Positions 43,217 through 52,604 of a stretch of 62,207 nucleotides of DNA are shown here, in pieces. Position 1 is the first letter of the stretch, and every line of letters starts with the position of its first letter. Source of the DNA: Haliscomenobacter sp. (lineage in GTDB: Bacteria; Bacteroidota; Bacteroidia; Chitinophagales; Saprospiraceae); contig NZ_JADKCX010000046.1 of NCBI RefSeq assembly GCF_016718685.1, positions 1 to 62,207 on the forward strand, read 5' to 3'. The notes under the pieces were generated by a model, which saw only the letters and a list, made by a program, of their open reading frames with translations, had not been told where the DNA came from and searched no databases. A program made the translations under genes and the position numbers.

Positions 43217-45516
43217 ACCTTCTGCTGTTTTATGTCTGTACCAAAAAAACGACGCCATTCGTTGGTTTCCATTTCGTCATATCGGGGGCTGAGGTAACGC
43301 AAGCGCAATTGGCTACAAAGGTGTTCGGCGTACACCCGCGGATCAAGATTCCAAAAAGCGACTTCCCCGTTTTTGGTACCCACCAATAAAAAGCGATCAT
43401 CGGGGGAAAAACAAAGTGAGGTAGCCCAACCTTCGTGGTCTTCCAGTAACAAGGGTTGGTAAGTGGGGTCACTCTCGGAAATTTTCAAGTCCCAGAGCGT
43501 AGCCCTTCCATCCAAACTTGCGGCGGCCAGATAGCGGCCATTGGGGCTAAAAGCCAAATCAACGATGGGCGACTGGTTTTGTTTAAACAAAGCCACGAGG
43601 TTGTTGATTTCTAAGGTAGCCACATCATCCATGCGGCCCAATACAATTTGTCCGTGCTGAAAACCAAATGCCAACAAACCTGTTCCGTCGAGTTGTTCTG
43701 CCACCAGCGCCGTAAGTGCACCATAATTGCTTTGTGCCGTAATCTGGCGGGTTCCTCGATCCTGGCGCAACATTCGGCCATTGATTAAACCTTCAATACT
43801 GAATTCGGTTAAGTTGTCCCGGTAAGCAAATTGAGCGCTCAATGGAACAACTCCCTGGCCGGTTTCCAAAAAGGTACTCACTCCGGAATTGATTTTAGCA
43901 ATCTCGCGCATCGGCGCATTTTCATCCCGCAGGTAATAGGCGTGTGTACGCCCCATCCCCACCAGAGCGCCTGTGTTATTGAGAAAACTAGCTGCAAAAA
44001 TTTCTTCCGTTCCCTTTTCTTTGGGCCAGTCAAAATGTTTGATCATTTTGTTGCCAAAGTTATACACTTGCAGGCGCCCCAATTCTCCGCCAACCAATAA
44101 GCGGTCACCATTGGGACTCAATGCGAGCGTATTGTGCACGGCGTCGCCATCAAAGGGAAGTTCACTACTGCGATGGGCTGGCACGCCCAGGGCATTCCAT
44201 TCGTCAATGTCCCATTGCACCACTCTTCCATCACTACCCGTGGTAAAAAATCTGCGGCCATTGGGCTGAAAAACGATATCCCGCACCGAACCACCGTGGG
44301 TTTTGGCCCGGAACCGGATAGCAGGGTCTACGTCTTTTACGGCATAGTACAAGGCATTGTAAATGTAGGGATGCCGCGTGAGGCCCAATTCTGGTGATGC
44401 ACTCACGATGTTGTAGGCCTGTCGGGCTACTAGCGCCTGCAAACGGGCATCGTCGAGTTCCTGGCTTTTCAGGGCGGCATTCAGTGCCACCACGGCGTTG
44501 CTGAATACGATGGCGCGTTGGCGGGCTAACAAGGCATTTGCTTCCGCTTTTTCGGCTTCGATGCGCAGTCGTCCCGCGTTTTCAGCAGAGCGCACCGCTT
44601 CGGCTTCCGCACGACGAGCAGATTCCCGGGAGCGGATGGCGGCGTCGGCTTCCCGTTCGGCGCGGGCTTTTTCGGTTTGGGCTTTTTTGGCGTTTTCGTT
44701 GGCACGAATGGCTTCGGCTTTGGCTCTTTTGGCGTTAGCAGTTGCCAAAAGAGAAAGGGAATCTGCCCTACGTGCTTCGGCTATGGCAAAACGCAGGTTC
44801 TCTTGTGCTTCTTTATTTAAAAAACGTTCGCTTTCCACTGCTTGACTTAAACTATCCCGACTCCCTTTTAGCTCTTCGTTTTTTTCGGCCAATTCAATCG
44901 ACTTGCGCCTGGTTTCACAGGTTTGAATACCCGCCAGTAAGGCCATGGCCATGATTGCGGTAATAAACAGCGTCAACAAAAATCCGCGCCGGCGTTTTCT
45001 GCGTAGAATTTGATCTCTTGATTCCCTGACAAACTCCGCCTCTTCAGCAGGAAGCTCTAACAAATCCAGAGAAGAGGTGATGTAATTCAAATAATGTTCA
45101 TCCAAAAATTCCTTGCGTGCCATGCGGTCACGAATCGTTGAGCGCATGGTGCGCAGCACCCGATTTTCTGCTTCTACTTTTTGGAAAGCCCGTTGCGCCA
45201 GGAGGTTATTGCTCAACTCATATTTTCCACCGCTGGTTTTGCGGAGCAAACTGGTGCTGGCCATCTGCTCCAAAATCCTTTGCACCATCATGCGGCTAAT
45301 GCCCTTTTTGGTGTACAGTTCTTCCGCGATTTTTTCTTCGCTGAGTTGTAAACGATTACCTCCTTGTATAAACATGGACAAAACCTTGTTGCCCATACCC
45401 CGGTATTCCTCCCCCAGGATGGTTTCGATTTCGCGCACTTGCTGGTCGAGTAAGTCTTCCACAATGTTGTTGCCACTGCCGATGCGGTCGAGGCTGTCAA
45501 TCGTGATTTTTTTCAA
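43201..45516 (-). CDS. Winged-helix / transmembrane / coiled-coil / WD40 protein of the CHAT-STAND operon
   Basis: 771 residues. N-terminal 1-110: winged-helix-like region as found C-terminal to STAND NTPases (LSEEKIAEELYTKKGISRMM, GKYELSNNLLAQRAF). A basic stretch RRKRRR precedes one transmembrane segment (178-197, FLLTLFITAIMAMALLAGI). Then about 130 residues of alanine/glutamate-rich coiled coil (ANAKRAKAEAIRANENAKKA) and from about 380 a WD40-type propeller (RDIVFQPNGRRFFTTGSDGR, DLAFSPNGRYLAAASLDGRA, SLCFSPDDRFLLVGTKNGEV). The basic side suggests N-in topology, putting the propeller in the periplasm (inference). ATGA overlap with the STAND gene: the two look like one nSTAND-WD40 protein split in two. 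Confidence 0.8.
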   Translation of the reverse strand: MKKITIDSLDRIGSGNNIVEDLLDQQVREIETILGEEYRGMGNKVLSMFIQGGNRLQLSEEKIAEELYTKKGISRMMVQRILEQMASTSLLRKTSGGKYELSNNLLAQRAFQKVEAENRVLRTMRSTIRDRMARKEFLDEHYLNYITSSLDLLELPAEEAEFVRESRDQILRRKRRRGFLLTLFITAIMAMALLAGIQTCETRRKSIELAEKNEELKGSRDSLSQAVESERFLNKEAQENLRFAIAEARRADSLSLLATANAKRAKAEAIRANENAKKAQTEKARAEREADAAIRSRESARRAEAEAVRSAENAGRLRIEAEKAEANALLARQRAIVFSNAVVALNAALKSQELDDARLQALVARQAYNIVSASPELGLTRHPYIYNALYYAVKDVDPAIRFRAKTHGGSVRDIVFQPNGRRFFTTGSDGRVVQWDIDEWNALGVPAHRSSELPFDGDAVHNTLALSPNGDRLLVGGELGRLQVYNFGNKMIKHFDWPKEKGTEEIFAASFLNNTGALVGMGRTHAYYLRDENAPMREIAKINSGVSTFLETGQGVVPLSAQFAYRDNLTEFSIEGLINGRMLRQDRGTRQITAQSNYGALTALVAEQLDGTGLLAFGFQHGQIVLGRMDDVATLEINNLVALFKQNQSPIVDLAFSPNGRYLAAASLDGRATLWDLKISESDPTYQPLLLEDHEGWATSLCFSPDDRFLLVGTKNGEVAFWNLDPRVYAEHLCSQLRLRYLSPRYDEMETNEWRRFFGTDIKQQKVCGGN

Positions 45517-47375
45517 GTGCTCAGCAATTTGTACATGTATAGTTGCAAAAAGGTCAGATTGACCTTACCATCTCCTTCGGTTACATTTTGTAAAATTCGA
45601 TCCATGACCGGCTCGCCTTCCACGTCGAATTTGGCGTAATGCAGGTTGCGGCGAATGACCTCTGCAGCGCCGTACCGATCCAAATGTTTAACGCGCATTT
45701 GCTCCTCCAAGATACCCGGAATAAAAGATTCAAGGTCTTGCAAGTTGGCAAAAAATTCGTCACGGATCACCAATACCAAATCACAATTGTAATGCCCATC
45801 GATCAAATGGGCAAGGTGCCGGTAGAAAAATTCCAATTGGGCACTTTCGGTCACCCAGATGAAGACTTCTTCCAACTGATCAATGATCAAAATTTTGCGT
45901 TCATCGGTGCTTAAGGTTTTGCCCTCTTCACCAAAAAACAATTCCAAAAATCGGGGCGGATCTTGCTTTAAAGGAGGGCTCAAAAATAGTTCGTTAAAAA
46001 CGGGCAGTTCAAATAGCTCCCGACTCAAGGCCAAATACCCTGTGCGGAACAACTGCTGTACCCTCGGCATTAAACCAGCCCGGATAAGCGAGGTTTTGCC
46101 TACTCCAATGGGGCCAAAAACCAATGTAGACCGCACCGCAGTATCATTGATGACTTTGTCAAACAGTTCACGGGTGTCTTTGTCGCGCCCAAAAAACAAT
46201 TCCGCCATTTCCGGACCATAAGACGAAAAATTGACGAAAGGATTAGACGGAAGTTGTTTTGCGGGTACGTTCAAGGGCATCGGAATACCCGCCGTTTTGG
46301 TTTGGGAGAGTTTTAGCGCCAGGCTATCGTGAATCAGCTCGTACTGGTCGCTGTCCAGGGGACGCAAAATGCGGCGGTTGACAAAAAATTGCAAGTAATT
46401 AAAATGTTTGAGGCGACCCAATTCGGGCATGGCGCGCTCAATGTCTTGTCGTTTGATGGGTATTTTGGTGCCTTTGTCGGACACGAATAATTTCAACCAC
46501 TTTAGTCCCAATTCTTTGGTGTCAACTTCCAGGGCAAAAACGTCGAGTTGTTCATCCAGAAAATCGCGCAAAACGTCTTCGATCCGGCCAATTTCATTGA
46601 CCAATTCGTTATCAAAAACCACTTTGTCCCCACCCCGCAAAGCGGCTACCCGGTACAATTTATCCAGAAAGACCTGGAGGTAAGTCAGTTGTACCCGCCC
46701 CATGCCTTCGGTTACTTTGTCGATGATGGTTTCGGCCACCTGGTCATCGCTCAAAGTCACCTTGATTTTTTCACTGTGCAGGGTATTGACAATCACTCGG
46801 CGGGCATTGGCTCGGCTCATGGGTTCTACCCGCAAGCGTTTGTCAAATATTTGGGGAATCGACTTTTCAAAAGTAGATAAGTGCCCCAGGTATTCTTCGC
46901 GAATCACAATGATGATTTTGCAGGGGAGTTCAGCTGCGAGTAGTCTTTTGATGGTTTTGACAAACATGGCCTCCTCTTGCGGTGACCCCAGGATAAACAG
47001 TTCTTCAAATTGGTCAAAAATGAGATAGATCGGGCGGAGGTAATCCAAATACAAGGAGTGGATCATCTTGTCCGCGGTAAAGTCTGCTTCAAATGAGCCT
47101 TCCAGGTCGTGTTTTTTCAATTCATCACAAAAAGCATCATTGAGGTTGTTTTTGCGCCGGATGGTGATGTCAAATAAATCGCTGGACTCAAACTTTCCGG
47201 CCAAACCACATTGTACCAAACTGGTTTTGCCTGTGCCCGACACCCCGTAAACCAGCAGTAAGTTGGTTTGAAAGCTCATTTGGTATAGCGATTCCACCTC
47301 CTCTTCACGTCCGAAGAAGATTTCGGTATCGGCTTTACCGTAAGCATCCAAAAACTTGAAAGGTGTACGGGTCAT
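45513..47375 (-). CDS. Tandem STAND-type P-loop NTPase
   Basis: 620 residues with two consecutive STAND (novel STAND) NTPase modules. First: FFGREEEVESL, Walker A GVSGTGKTSL (Lys50), Walker B LIFDQFEELF, sensor region IVIREEYLG. Second, from about 380: FFGRDKDTREL, Walker A GPIGVGKTSL, Walker B LIIDQLEEVF, VIRDEFFANL. Such NTPases oligomerise on signal perception and activate an attached or partner effector. Here no effector domain is fused; the CHAT protease gene two places upstream is the likely effector. Overlaps both neighbours by 4 nt (ATGA). Confidence 0.88.
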   Translation of the reverse strand: MTRTPFKFLDAYGKADTEIFFGREEEVESLYQMSFQTNLLLVYGVSGTGKTSLVQCGLAGKFESSDLFDITIRRKNNLNDAFCDELKKHDLEGSFEADFTADKMIHSLYLDYLRPIYLIFDQFEELFILGSPQEEAMFVKTIKRLLAAELPCKIIIVIREEYLGHLSTFEKSIPQIFDKRLRVEPMSRANARRVIVNTLHSEKIKVTLSDDQVAETIIDKVTEGMGRVQLTYLQVFLDKLYRVAALRGGDKVVFDNELVNEIGRIEDVLRDFLDEQLDVFALEVDTKELGLKWLKLFVSDKGTKIPIKRQDIERAMPELGRLKHFNYLQFFVNRRILRPLDSDQYELIHDSLALKLSQTKTAGIPMPLNVPAKQLPSNPFVNFSSYGPEMAELFFGRDKDTRELFDKVINDTAVRSTLVFGPIGVGKTSLIRAGLMPRVQQLFRTGYLALSRELFELPVFNELFLSPPLKQDPPRFLELFFGEEGKTLSTDERKILIIDQLEEVFIWVTESAQLEFFYRHLAHLIDGHYNCDLVLVIRDEFFANLQDLESFIPGILEEQMRVKHLDRYGAAEVIRRNLHYAKFDVEGEPVMDRILQNVTEGDGKVNLTFLQLYMYKLLST

Positions 47376-47881
47376 GATAAAAATTTATGAAAAAAGCCGT
47401 CAAAAAGCTCGGTCACCAGGGGGTAGTTTTCGCCAGAAATGTTCAACGTATCTTTGAGGTTGTCGATCAAGGTAAAATGCAATTCTTTTCCTTCGCGGCT
47501 GGTAAAAAAGAACAATTTAGAATTTTGCTGTCCCGAAAGTGCATTTTCATCCAAAATAAATGGGGACAAATTGAGCGAAGGGTTAACTGTTTCTTCATCG
47601 CGCATGAGGATCACCGAGTTATTGTCGGTGTAATCTAATGCCTCCAACACATCATCTAGTACTCCGATTGCGGCAGTAAGTTGGTTCAGCACGACCAAAT
47701 TGTGCCGAAATCTTGGTGTATTGTGTCGCGATTTGACCAACTCAATCATCTTGATGGTGGCCAAGGTGTATTTTGCTGCAAAACCAATGTGACTGAAAAT
47801 GGTGCACAATTTGTCTTCACCCTGCACACAGAAACTCTCAATTTCATCGGCGGCTACTGCACCCATGAGCTCGCGTTTCAT
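47372..47881 (-). CDS. Uncharacterised 169-aa component of the CHAT-STAND operon
   Basis: A cytosolic protein without signal peptide or membrane segment. N-terminal helices (EDKLCTIFSHIGFAAKYTLA, LNQLTAAIGVLDDVLEAL) are followed by a beta-rich part (SKLFFFTSREGKELHFTLID). No known family is recognised. It overlaps the CHAT gene upstream and the STAND gene downstream by 4 nt each, so it is made in fixed ratio with both; an adaptor, inhibitor or chaperone role between protease and NTPase is a guess from position. Confidence 0.7.
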   Translation of the reverse strand: MKRELMGAVAADEIESFCVQGEDKLCTIFSHIGFAAKYTLATIKMIELVKSRHNTPRFRHNLVVLNQLTAAIGVLDDVLEALDYTDNNSVILMRDEETVNPSLNLSPFILDENALSGQQNSKLFFFTSREGKELHFTLIDNLKDTLNISGENYPLVTELFDGFFHKFLS

Positions 47882-49082
47882 TTCTTCAAAAAAAGTACTG
47901 CGGTTTGTAGTTCAGGTTGCTCCTGGTATTCTTTGCGCAAGGTGGCAAATTCTTCCACAAACAGCACACTACTGTTTTCAGCCAAGGTATCGCCCAAAGC
48001 CTGAATGAGGTTCACAAAGTTGTACACCTGGCTATCTGCTGTCGATAAGGCAAAAAAAGTATCCAGTGCCGCCTGGGTGTTGGGTAAAATCTTGAAATTT
48101 GGATCATTGTGCTTTTCATCCCAAATTTGAGCAAGTAATACGTAGGCCAAAAACTGTGAAGAAACCTGATAGAGGTTTACAATTTTTTGCAAACGATCGG
48201 TGCCAATTTCTTCCACGATGAGCAGTTTGCGCAAATGCATCCCGATCGGGGTGGGAAAAGAATCGATCACGGCCACCCTCAGATCGCGCATTTTAGGCTC
48301 GCGACCTTTCGATTTTGCTTCTTCCAGAATCATCCGAATGCCCCGGCTGAAGGGGGCAATGGCGTTGGCAATGGTCATGACCAATTTTTGGTTGATCACC
48401 ACCCCGCTCTGGTATTTCATGCCCGCCCCCCTAACAATGAAGGAGGCTGCGCTTTGGCGGGGCATTTTCCAGTTCAGCACCGCTTCTTTGCCCTCGGTAA
48501 TATATAGGCCCCAAGGCAGTACGTCCGTTTCTTCTTTGCGTACCCGCACCCCCGATTGATGCCCGCAGCCTGCCGGTGGTCATCAGGTGATTGGCTGCCG
48601 CTAATTTATACGCTTCTTCGAGGGTATGGTCTTCAGCAAGGGCCGGTAAAATACATCGGAAAGGTTCTGGCTGACTGATCGGCGATCGGAATTGAGGTAG
48701 CAATGATGGCGGGTATCCCCAGTTCTTGCAACAGGGCAACTTGAGCACGGGTAGAACAGCCATTGAGAAAAACCAATTTGATTTCTTTTTGCAAAGCCAA
48801 AATCTGGGCGATCCCGTCGGCATTGGCCGCTTGATCCTGCAAAAAAATTTCTTTGCTGCCCGCGTGCCCACCGTAATGAAAAAGGTTGATCCGGTCTTTG
48901 AGGTCGGTGATGAAGCGGCTGATGTCCGCAGTGGTGGCGGAGGGTTCGATGACCAACTGTACGTATTGTTGGTTGGCCAAGGGAAGCAAATGCCCGCTAA
49001 TGACCTTTCTTTCCTCGTCCAGCAGGGGCAGGTGGTCATCTTTGTCATTGGCAAAAGCCAAAAAAATTACGGGTTGCTTCAT
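47878..49082 (-). CDS. CHAT-domain (caspase-like) cysteine protease, with two 1-nt frame errors
   Basis: First gene of the operon, reconstructed at 400 residues. The N-terminal part is a CHAT peptidase: IFLAFANDKDDHLPLL start, catalytic His in FHYGGHAGS and catalytic Cys in LVFLNGCSTRAQV, then IAQILALQKEI and IPAIIATSIPIAD. As written, the frame breaks at about 48641-48645 (an extra base in GGCCC) and again in the C5 run at 48549-48553; removing one base at each joins ALAEDHTLEEAYKLA and RVRKEETDVLPWGLYITEG into one protein. The C-terminal half is helical (QKLVMTIANAIAPFSRGIRM). Start ATG 49082. Predicted proteolytic effector controlled by the STAND NTPase. Confidence 0.85.
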
Positions 49083-49401
49083 GTTAAAGGTGCACGTTCG
49101 GGTCGCCCTTTGTGGCAACCCTAATCACAAAATCAGAAAGTGAAATTAAATTTTTTCCGGTATTTAAATTCTTTTTTCCGGGAATATGTCCGGTTTTACC
49201 GCACGTTTATCTTCTTTAACGCTTTTTTCGTCATTTATAGGTTGCAGGATGATGAGAAAAAGTATTAATTTTCCGCCATCAAATGTTCCTCCATCCTGTT
49301 TTTGATCGCAACTTTCTAGCCGTTTATCTTGTCTGTCTTTGCGGTTGCTCAAAAAACAACCCTTCCACAACAAGCTTGTTAAACCTAAAACTATTTATAC
49401 G

Positions 49402-49896
49402 ATGAAAAAACTATTTTTCCTGTTCGCCTTTTTAGGAGCTATGTTTTTTACTAACGCGATTCAAGCTCAATCTTACAACTCTGCTATCGGTTTACGTTTG
49501 GGATATCCCATTTCTGTATCCTACAAAAAATTCCTCAATGAATCCAATGCGCTGGAATTGTTTGCGGGTTACCGTGGCTATTCTTTCTACAACTGGTTCA
49601 ATGTGGGCGCACTTTACCAAATCCACAAACCCATCAATGGGGTTGACAACTTGCAGTGGTATTTTGGTGGTGGAGCAAGTGCATTTTTCTACAACTATGG
49701 CAACGATTTTGATTTTGGTGACTCTGGCAGTTTTGGTTTAGGCCTCATGGGTAACCTGGGCTTAGATTACAAATTTCCAGATACTCCGATCAACCTCAGT
49801 GCCGACTGGGTGCCAACCATTTTCATTGGCAATGGTTACCTCTCTGGTTTTGGAGGTGGCTACGGAGCACTCTCCGTTCGGTATACGCTCAACTAG
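49402..49896 (+). CDS. Small outer-membrane beta-barrel protein
   Basis: 164 residues with a clear signal peptide (MKKLFFLFAFLGAMFFTNAI, cleavage after QA). The mature part is a short barrel with alternating strands (SAIGLRLGYPISVSYKKF, LFAGYRGYSFYNWFNVGALY, GYGALSVRYTLN at the C-terminus ending in an Asn after aromatic/basic residues). Eight-strand OmpW/OmpX-like porins have similar size. Divergent from the CHAT operon across a 319-bp gap (49083-49401) that holds both promoters. A strong terminator follows. Confidence 0.8.
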   Translation: MKKLFFLFAFLGAMFFTNAIQAQSYNSAIGLRLGYPISVSYKKFLNESNALELFAGYRGYSFYNWFNVGALYQIHKPINGVDNLQWYFGGGASAFFYNYGNDFDFGDSGSFGLGLMGNLGLDYKFPDTPINLSADWVPTIFIGNGYLSGFGGGYGALSVRYTLN

Positions 49897-49944
49897 TATA
49901 ATGGAGTAGACAACCTCTAAACTTTTACCTGTTAAGAATCGCGT

Positions 49945-49979
49945 CGGGCGGATGGCAAAATGCCATCCGCCCGTTTTTT
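49945..49979 (+). terminator. Intrinsic terminator of the small barrel gene
   Basis: A perfect 13-bp stem CGGGCGGATGGCA/TGCCATCCGCCCG with a three-base loop, followed by six T. Confidence 0.95.
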
Positions 49980-50183
49980 ATGGGTATTCCATTCTAATCC
50001 ACTGTTTTTTAACAGCAAATCAAAATCTTATTGTAAATCCCGAAGCAAACCCTAATTTTTTTTGGAAAAAACCATTTCCTCTTTCTATTTTTACCGCGCT
50101 TGTTTATTGATGGGGAATCGAGTAAAAATAATGTATGAACCATACTCTAGCGTGAATTCGCGGGTATTAATACTTTTTCAATC

Positions 50184-50733
50184 ATGCAGAGAAGAGAAGC
50201 TGTAAGGCTCGTAACGGCAGTTTTCGGGGTCTCACTGGCCGTACCGGAAACCGTTTTCGCCCGGCTTGCCGAGCCGATGGATCTTGGCATCAAGCCAAAG
50301 CTAATGACCGGTAAGCAACGCAAGACGCTGGCGGCCATTTCAGAATGTATCATTCCCAAAACCGACACGCCTGGAGCCATTGAAGCAGGAGTACCGCGCT
50401 GGTTTGAAATCCTGCTCCAGGATTGTTATACCGCCGAAAATCAAAAAGTGGTTTTAGACGGCTTAACCAATCTGGATGCAGAATGCAAACCAAATATGGG
50501 GCGTATTTGCCAAACTCAAAACGGCGCAGCAAATTGAGATCCTGACCGCCATGGAAAAGGCCGAACGGGATGCCAAAACCAGAAATGGCTTTATCCGCTC
50601 CACCAAAGATTTGGTCAAAACCTGTTACGCCAATAGCGAAGTAGGTGCCACCACCGCCTTTGAATACCTCCCCGCACCAGGCCGCTGGAGTGGCGAGGAG
50701 TTGTACAAAATGGGGGATAAAATTTATCTGTAA
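50184..50733 (+). CDS. Gluconate 2-dehydrogenase subunit 3-like protein, with a 1-nt frame error
   Basis: Small subunit that accompanies membrane-associated GMC oxidoreductases. The N-terminus carries a twin-arginine-like motif and hydrophobic segment (QRREAVRLVTAVFGVSL), as expected for Tat export. Then LAAISECIIPKTDTPGAIEA, the family signature, and in the second frame FAKLKTAQQIEILTAMEKAE and NSEVGATTAFEYLPAPGRW. The frames join if one G is removed from the G4 run at 50498-50501, giving 182 residues. Followed by the GMC oxidoreductase gene after a GTTGAGG repeat. Confidence 0.85.
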
Positions 50734-50737
50734 ATCT

Positions 50738-50855
50738 AGTTGAGGAGTTGAGGAGTTGAGGAGTTGAGGCTGCCGCGAGCGTTTTTGACATTACCAGTGT
50801 CTAAGTCGCTCGCGGTAGCCTCAACTCCTCAACTTATCAACTTATCAACTTATCA
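50738..50855. repeat. GTTGAGG-family inverted-arm repeat
   Basis: Three GAGTTGAG words on the left, core GGCTGCCGCGAGCG with its complement CGCTCGCGGTAGCC, and CTCAACTCCTCAAC plus three TTATCAAC words on the right. It ends 10 nt before the GMC oxidoreductase start and shares its core with 16862-16944. Confidence 0.85.
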
Positions 50856-50865
50856 ATGTATAAAA

Positions 50866-52581
50866 ATGCAAATCAACCATAACGGCGTAGTTGCAGAAAA
50901 CACTTTCGACGCCATTGTAGTAGGATCGGGTATCTCTGGAGGCTGGGCCGCCAAAGAATTGACCCAAAAAGGGCTCAAGGTACTGGTGCTCGAAAGAGGC
51001 CGCGATCTGCGCCACGTCGTAGATTACTCGACCGCCAACAACATGCCCTGGGACTTTGCTCACCAGGGGAAATCCTCCGAAGAAAGCCTCAATCAGCAAC
51101 GGGTACAGGCCCGTACCGGGTATACGGTTCAAAATGAGGGAACTGCGCACCTTTTTGTCAAGGATACGGAGCATCCCTACATCGAAAAAAGACGTTTCGA
51201 CTGGATGCGGGGCTACCACAAGGGAGGCCGTTCCATCACCTGGGGCAAGCAGAGCTACCGCTGGAGCCAGATGGACTTTGAGGCCAATGCCAAAGATGGC
51301 ATTGCTACCCCATGGCCAATCAATTACGACGACATTGCGCCCTGGTACAGCTACGTGGAGCGCTTCGCCGGGATCAGTGGTTCGGTAGAAAATTTGCCAC
51401 ACCTGCCCGATAGCGACTTTCAACCCGCGATGGACTTGACTGCTGCGGAAAAAGTACTCAAAAGCGCCGTAGAGTCCAAGTGGAAAGGCCGCAAGATCAT
51501 TCCAGGTCGCGCCGCACACTTGACCGCACCAACGCAGGAGCAACTCGCGCTGGGTCGGGGCAAGTGTCAATACCGCAACTTGTGCTCAAGAGGCTGTCCA
51601 TACGGAGCCTACTTCAGCAGCAACGGAGCTACCTTGATCGCTGCTGAGCGCACGGGCAACATGACCTTCCGCCCCCACTCTATCGTGGGTTCTTTGATTT
51701 ATGATGAGGCTACGGGTAAAGCCAAAGGGGTACAAATCGTAGATGAATTGAGCAAACAACCCATGGAGTTTTTTGCCAAAATCATCTTCCTGAATGCTTC
51801 CTGTGTTGCTTCTACCGCCATCCTGATGAACACCAAAACCCAACGCTACGGCGCTGCTGGTTTGGATGAATCGGGTTCATTGGGCCGCTACTTGATGGAT
51901 CACCATCTTGGCGTAGGGGCAAGCGGAACCTTTGATGGACATTTGGACAAAACGACTTTTGGCCGTCGTCCAAACGGAATCTATGTGCCCCGCTACCGCA
52001 ACGTGTATGAAGAAGGCAAGGGCTACATCCGGGGCTTTGGCTACCAAGGTGGAGCCCTGCGTACAGGCTGGAACCGCGACATCATGGGCTTTGGAGAAGA
52101 CTTCAAGAAACAGTTCACTTCACTTGGCCCCTGGAACGTAAACCTGGGCGGCTTCGGGGAATGGTTGCCTTACAAAGACAACATGATGATGCTCAGCCCG
52201 GATAAAAAGGACCAGTGGGGACTACCTCAGGTCGTTGTCGACGCGGGTTATACCAGCAACGAGCTCAACATGCGCAAAGACATGGAGGCCGATGCCGCTG
52301 AAATGTTGGAGGCCATGGGTGCCAAAAACGTCAGCTCTCGTACCAGCGAACCCGCCCTGGGCTTGGGTATCCACGAAATGGGTACGGCACGGATGGGTAC
52401 GGATCGCAAAAACTCGGTACTCAACAAGTGGAACCAGGTTTGGGTCGCGCCCAATGTATTTGTTACCGACGGTGCAGCGATGACTTCTGCCAACTGTGTC
52501 AATCCTTCCTTAACCTATATGGCCCTGACGGCCAGAGCAGCGGATTACGCTGTTTCGGAATTGAAAAAAGGTAATTTGTAA
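50866..52581 (+). CDS. GMC-family FAD-dependent oxidoreductase (gluconate dehydrogenase-like large subunit)
   Basis: A 571-residue flavoprotein. FAD-binding dinucleotide motif VGSGISGGWAAKELTQKG with VLVLERGRD at the N-terminus; GGRSITWGKQSYRWS, YRNLCSRGCPYGAYFSS in the middle; C-terminal GIHEMGTARMGTD with the catalytic His, and VTDGAAMTSANCVNPSLTYM. Pairs with the preceding subunit 3; such complexes oxidise sugars or sugar acids in the periplasm and pass electrons to the respiratory chain. Start at ATG 50866 puts the FAD motif at about residue 18-35. Confidence 0.93.
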   Translation: MQINHNGVVAENTFDAIVVGSGISGGWAAKELTQKGLKVLVLERGRDLRHVVDYSTANNMPWDFAHQGKSSEESLNQQRVQARTGYTVQNEGTAHLFVKDTEHPYIEKRRFDWMRGYHKGGRSITWGKQSYRWSQMDFEANAKDGIATPWPINYDDIAPWYSYVERFAGISGSVENLPHLPDSDFQPAMDLTAAEKVLKSAVESKWKGRKIIPGRAAHLTAPTQEQLALGRGKCQYRNLCSRGCPYGAYFSSNGATLIAAERTGNMTFRPHSIVGSLIYDEATGKAKGVQIVDELSKQPMEFFAKIIFLNASCVASTAILMNTKTQRYGAAGLDESGSLGRYLMDHHLGVGASGTFDGHLDKTTFGRRPNGIYVPRYRNVYEEGKGYIRGFGYQGGALRTGWNRDIMGFGEDFKKQFTSLGPWNVNLGGFGEWLPYKDNMMMLSPDKKDQWGLPQVVVDAGYTSNELNMRKDMEADAAEMLEAMGAKNVSSRTSEPALGLGIHEMGTARMGTDRKNSVLNKWNQVWVAPNVFVTDGAAMTSANCVNPSLTYMALTARAADYAVSELKKGNL

Positions 52582-52604
52582 GTTTTTATTTCGCAATATT
52601 TAGG

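Noticed and set aside
49164..49373. 69-aa minus-strand frame between the CHAT gene and the small barrel gene
   Set aside because: Lysine-rich low-quality frame in the divergent promoter region with no motif; more likely non-coding.
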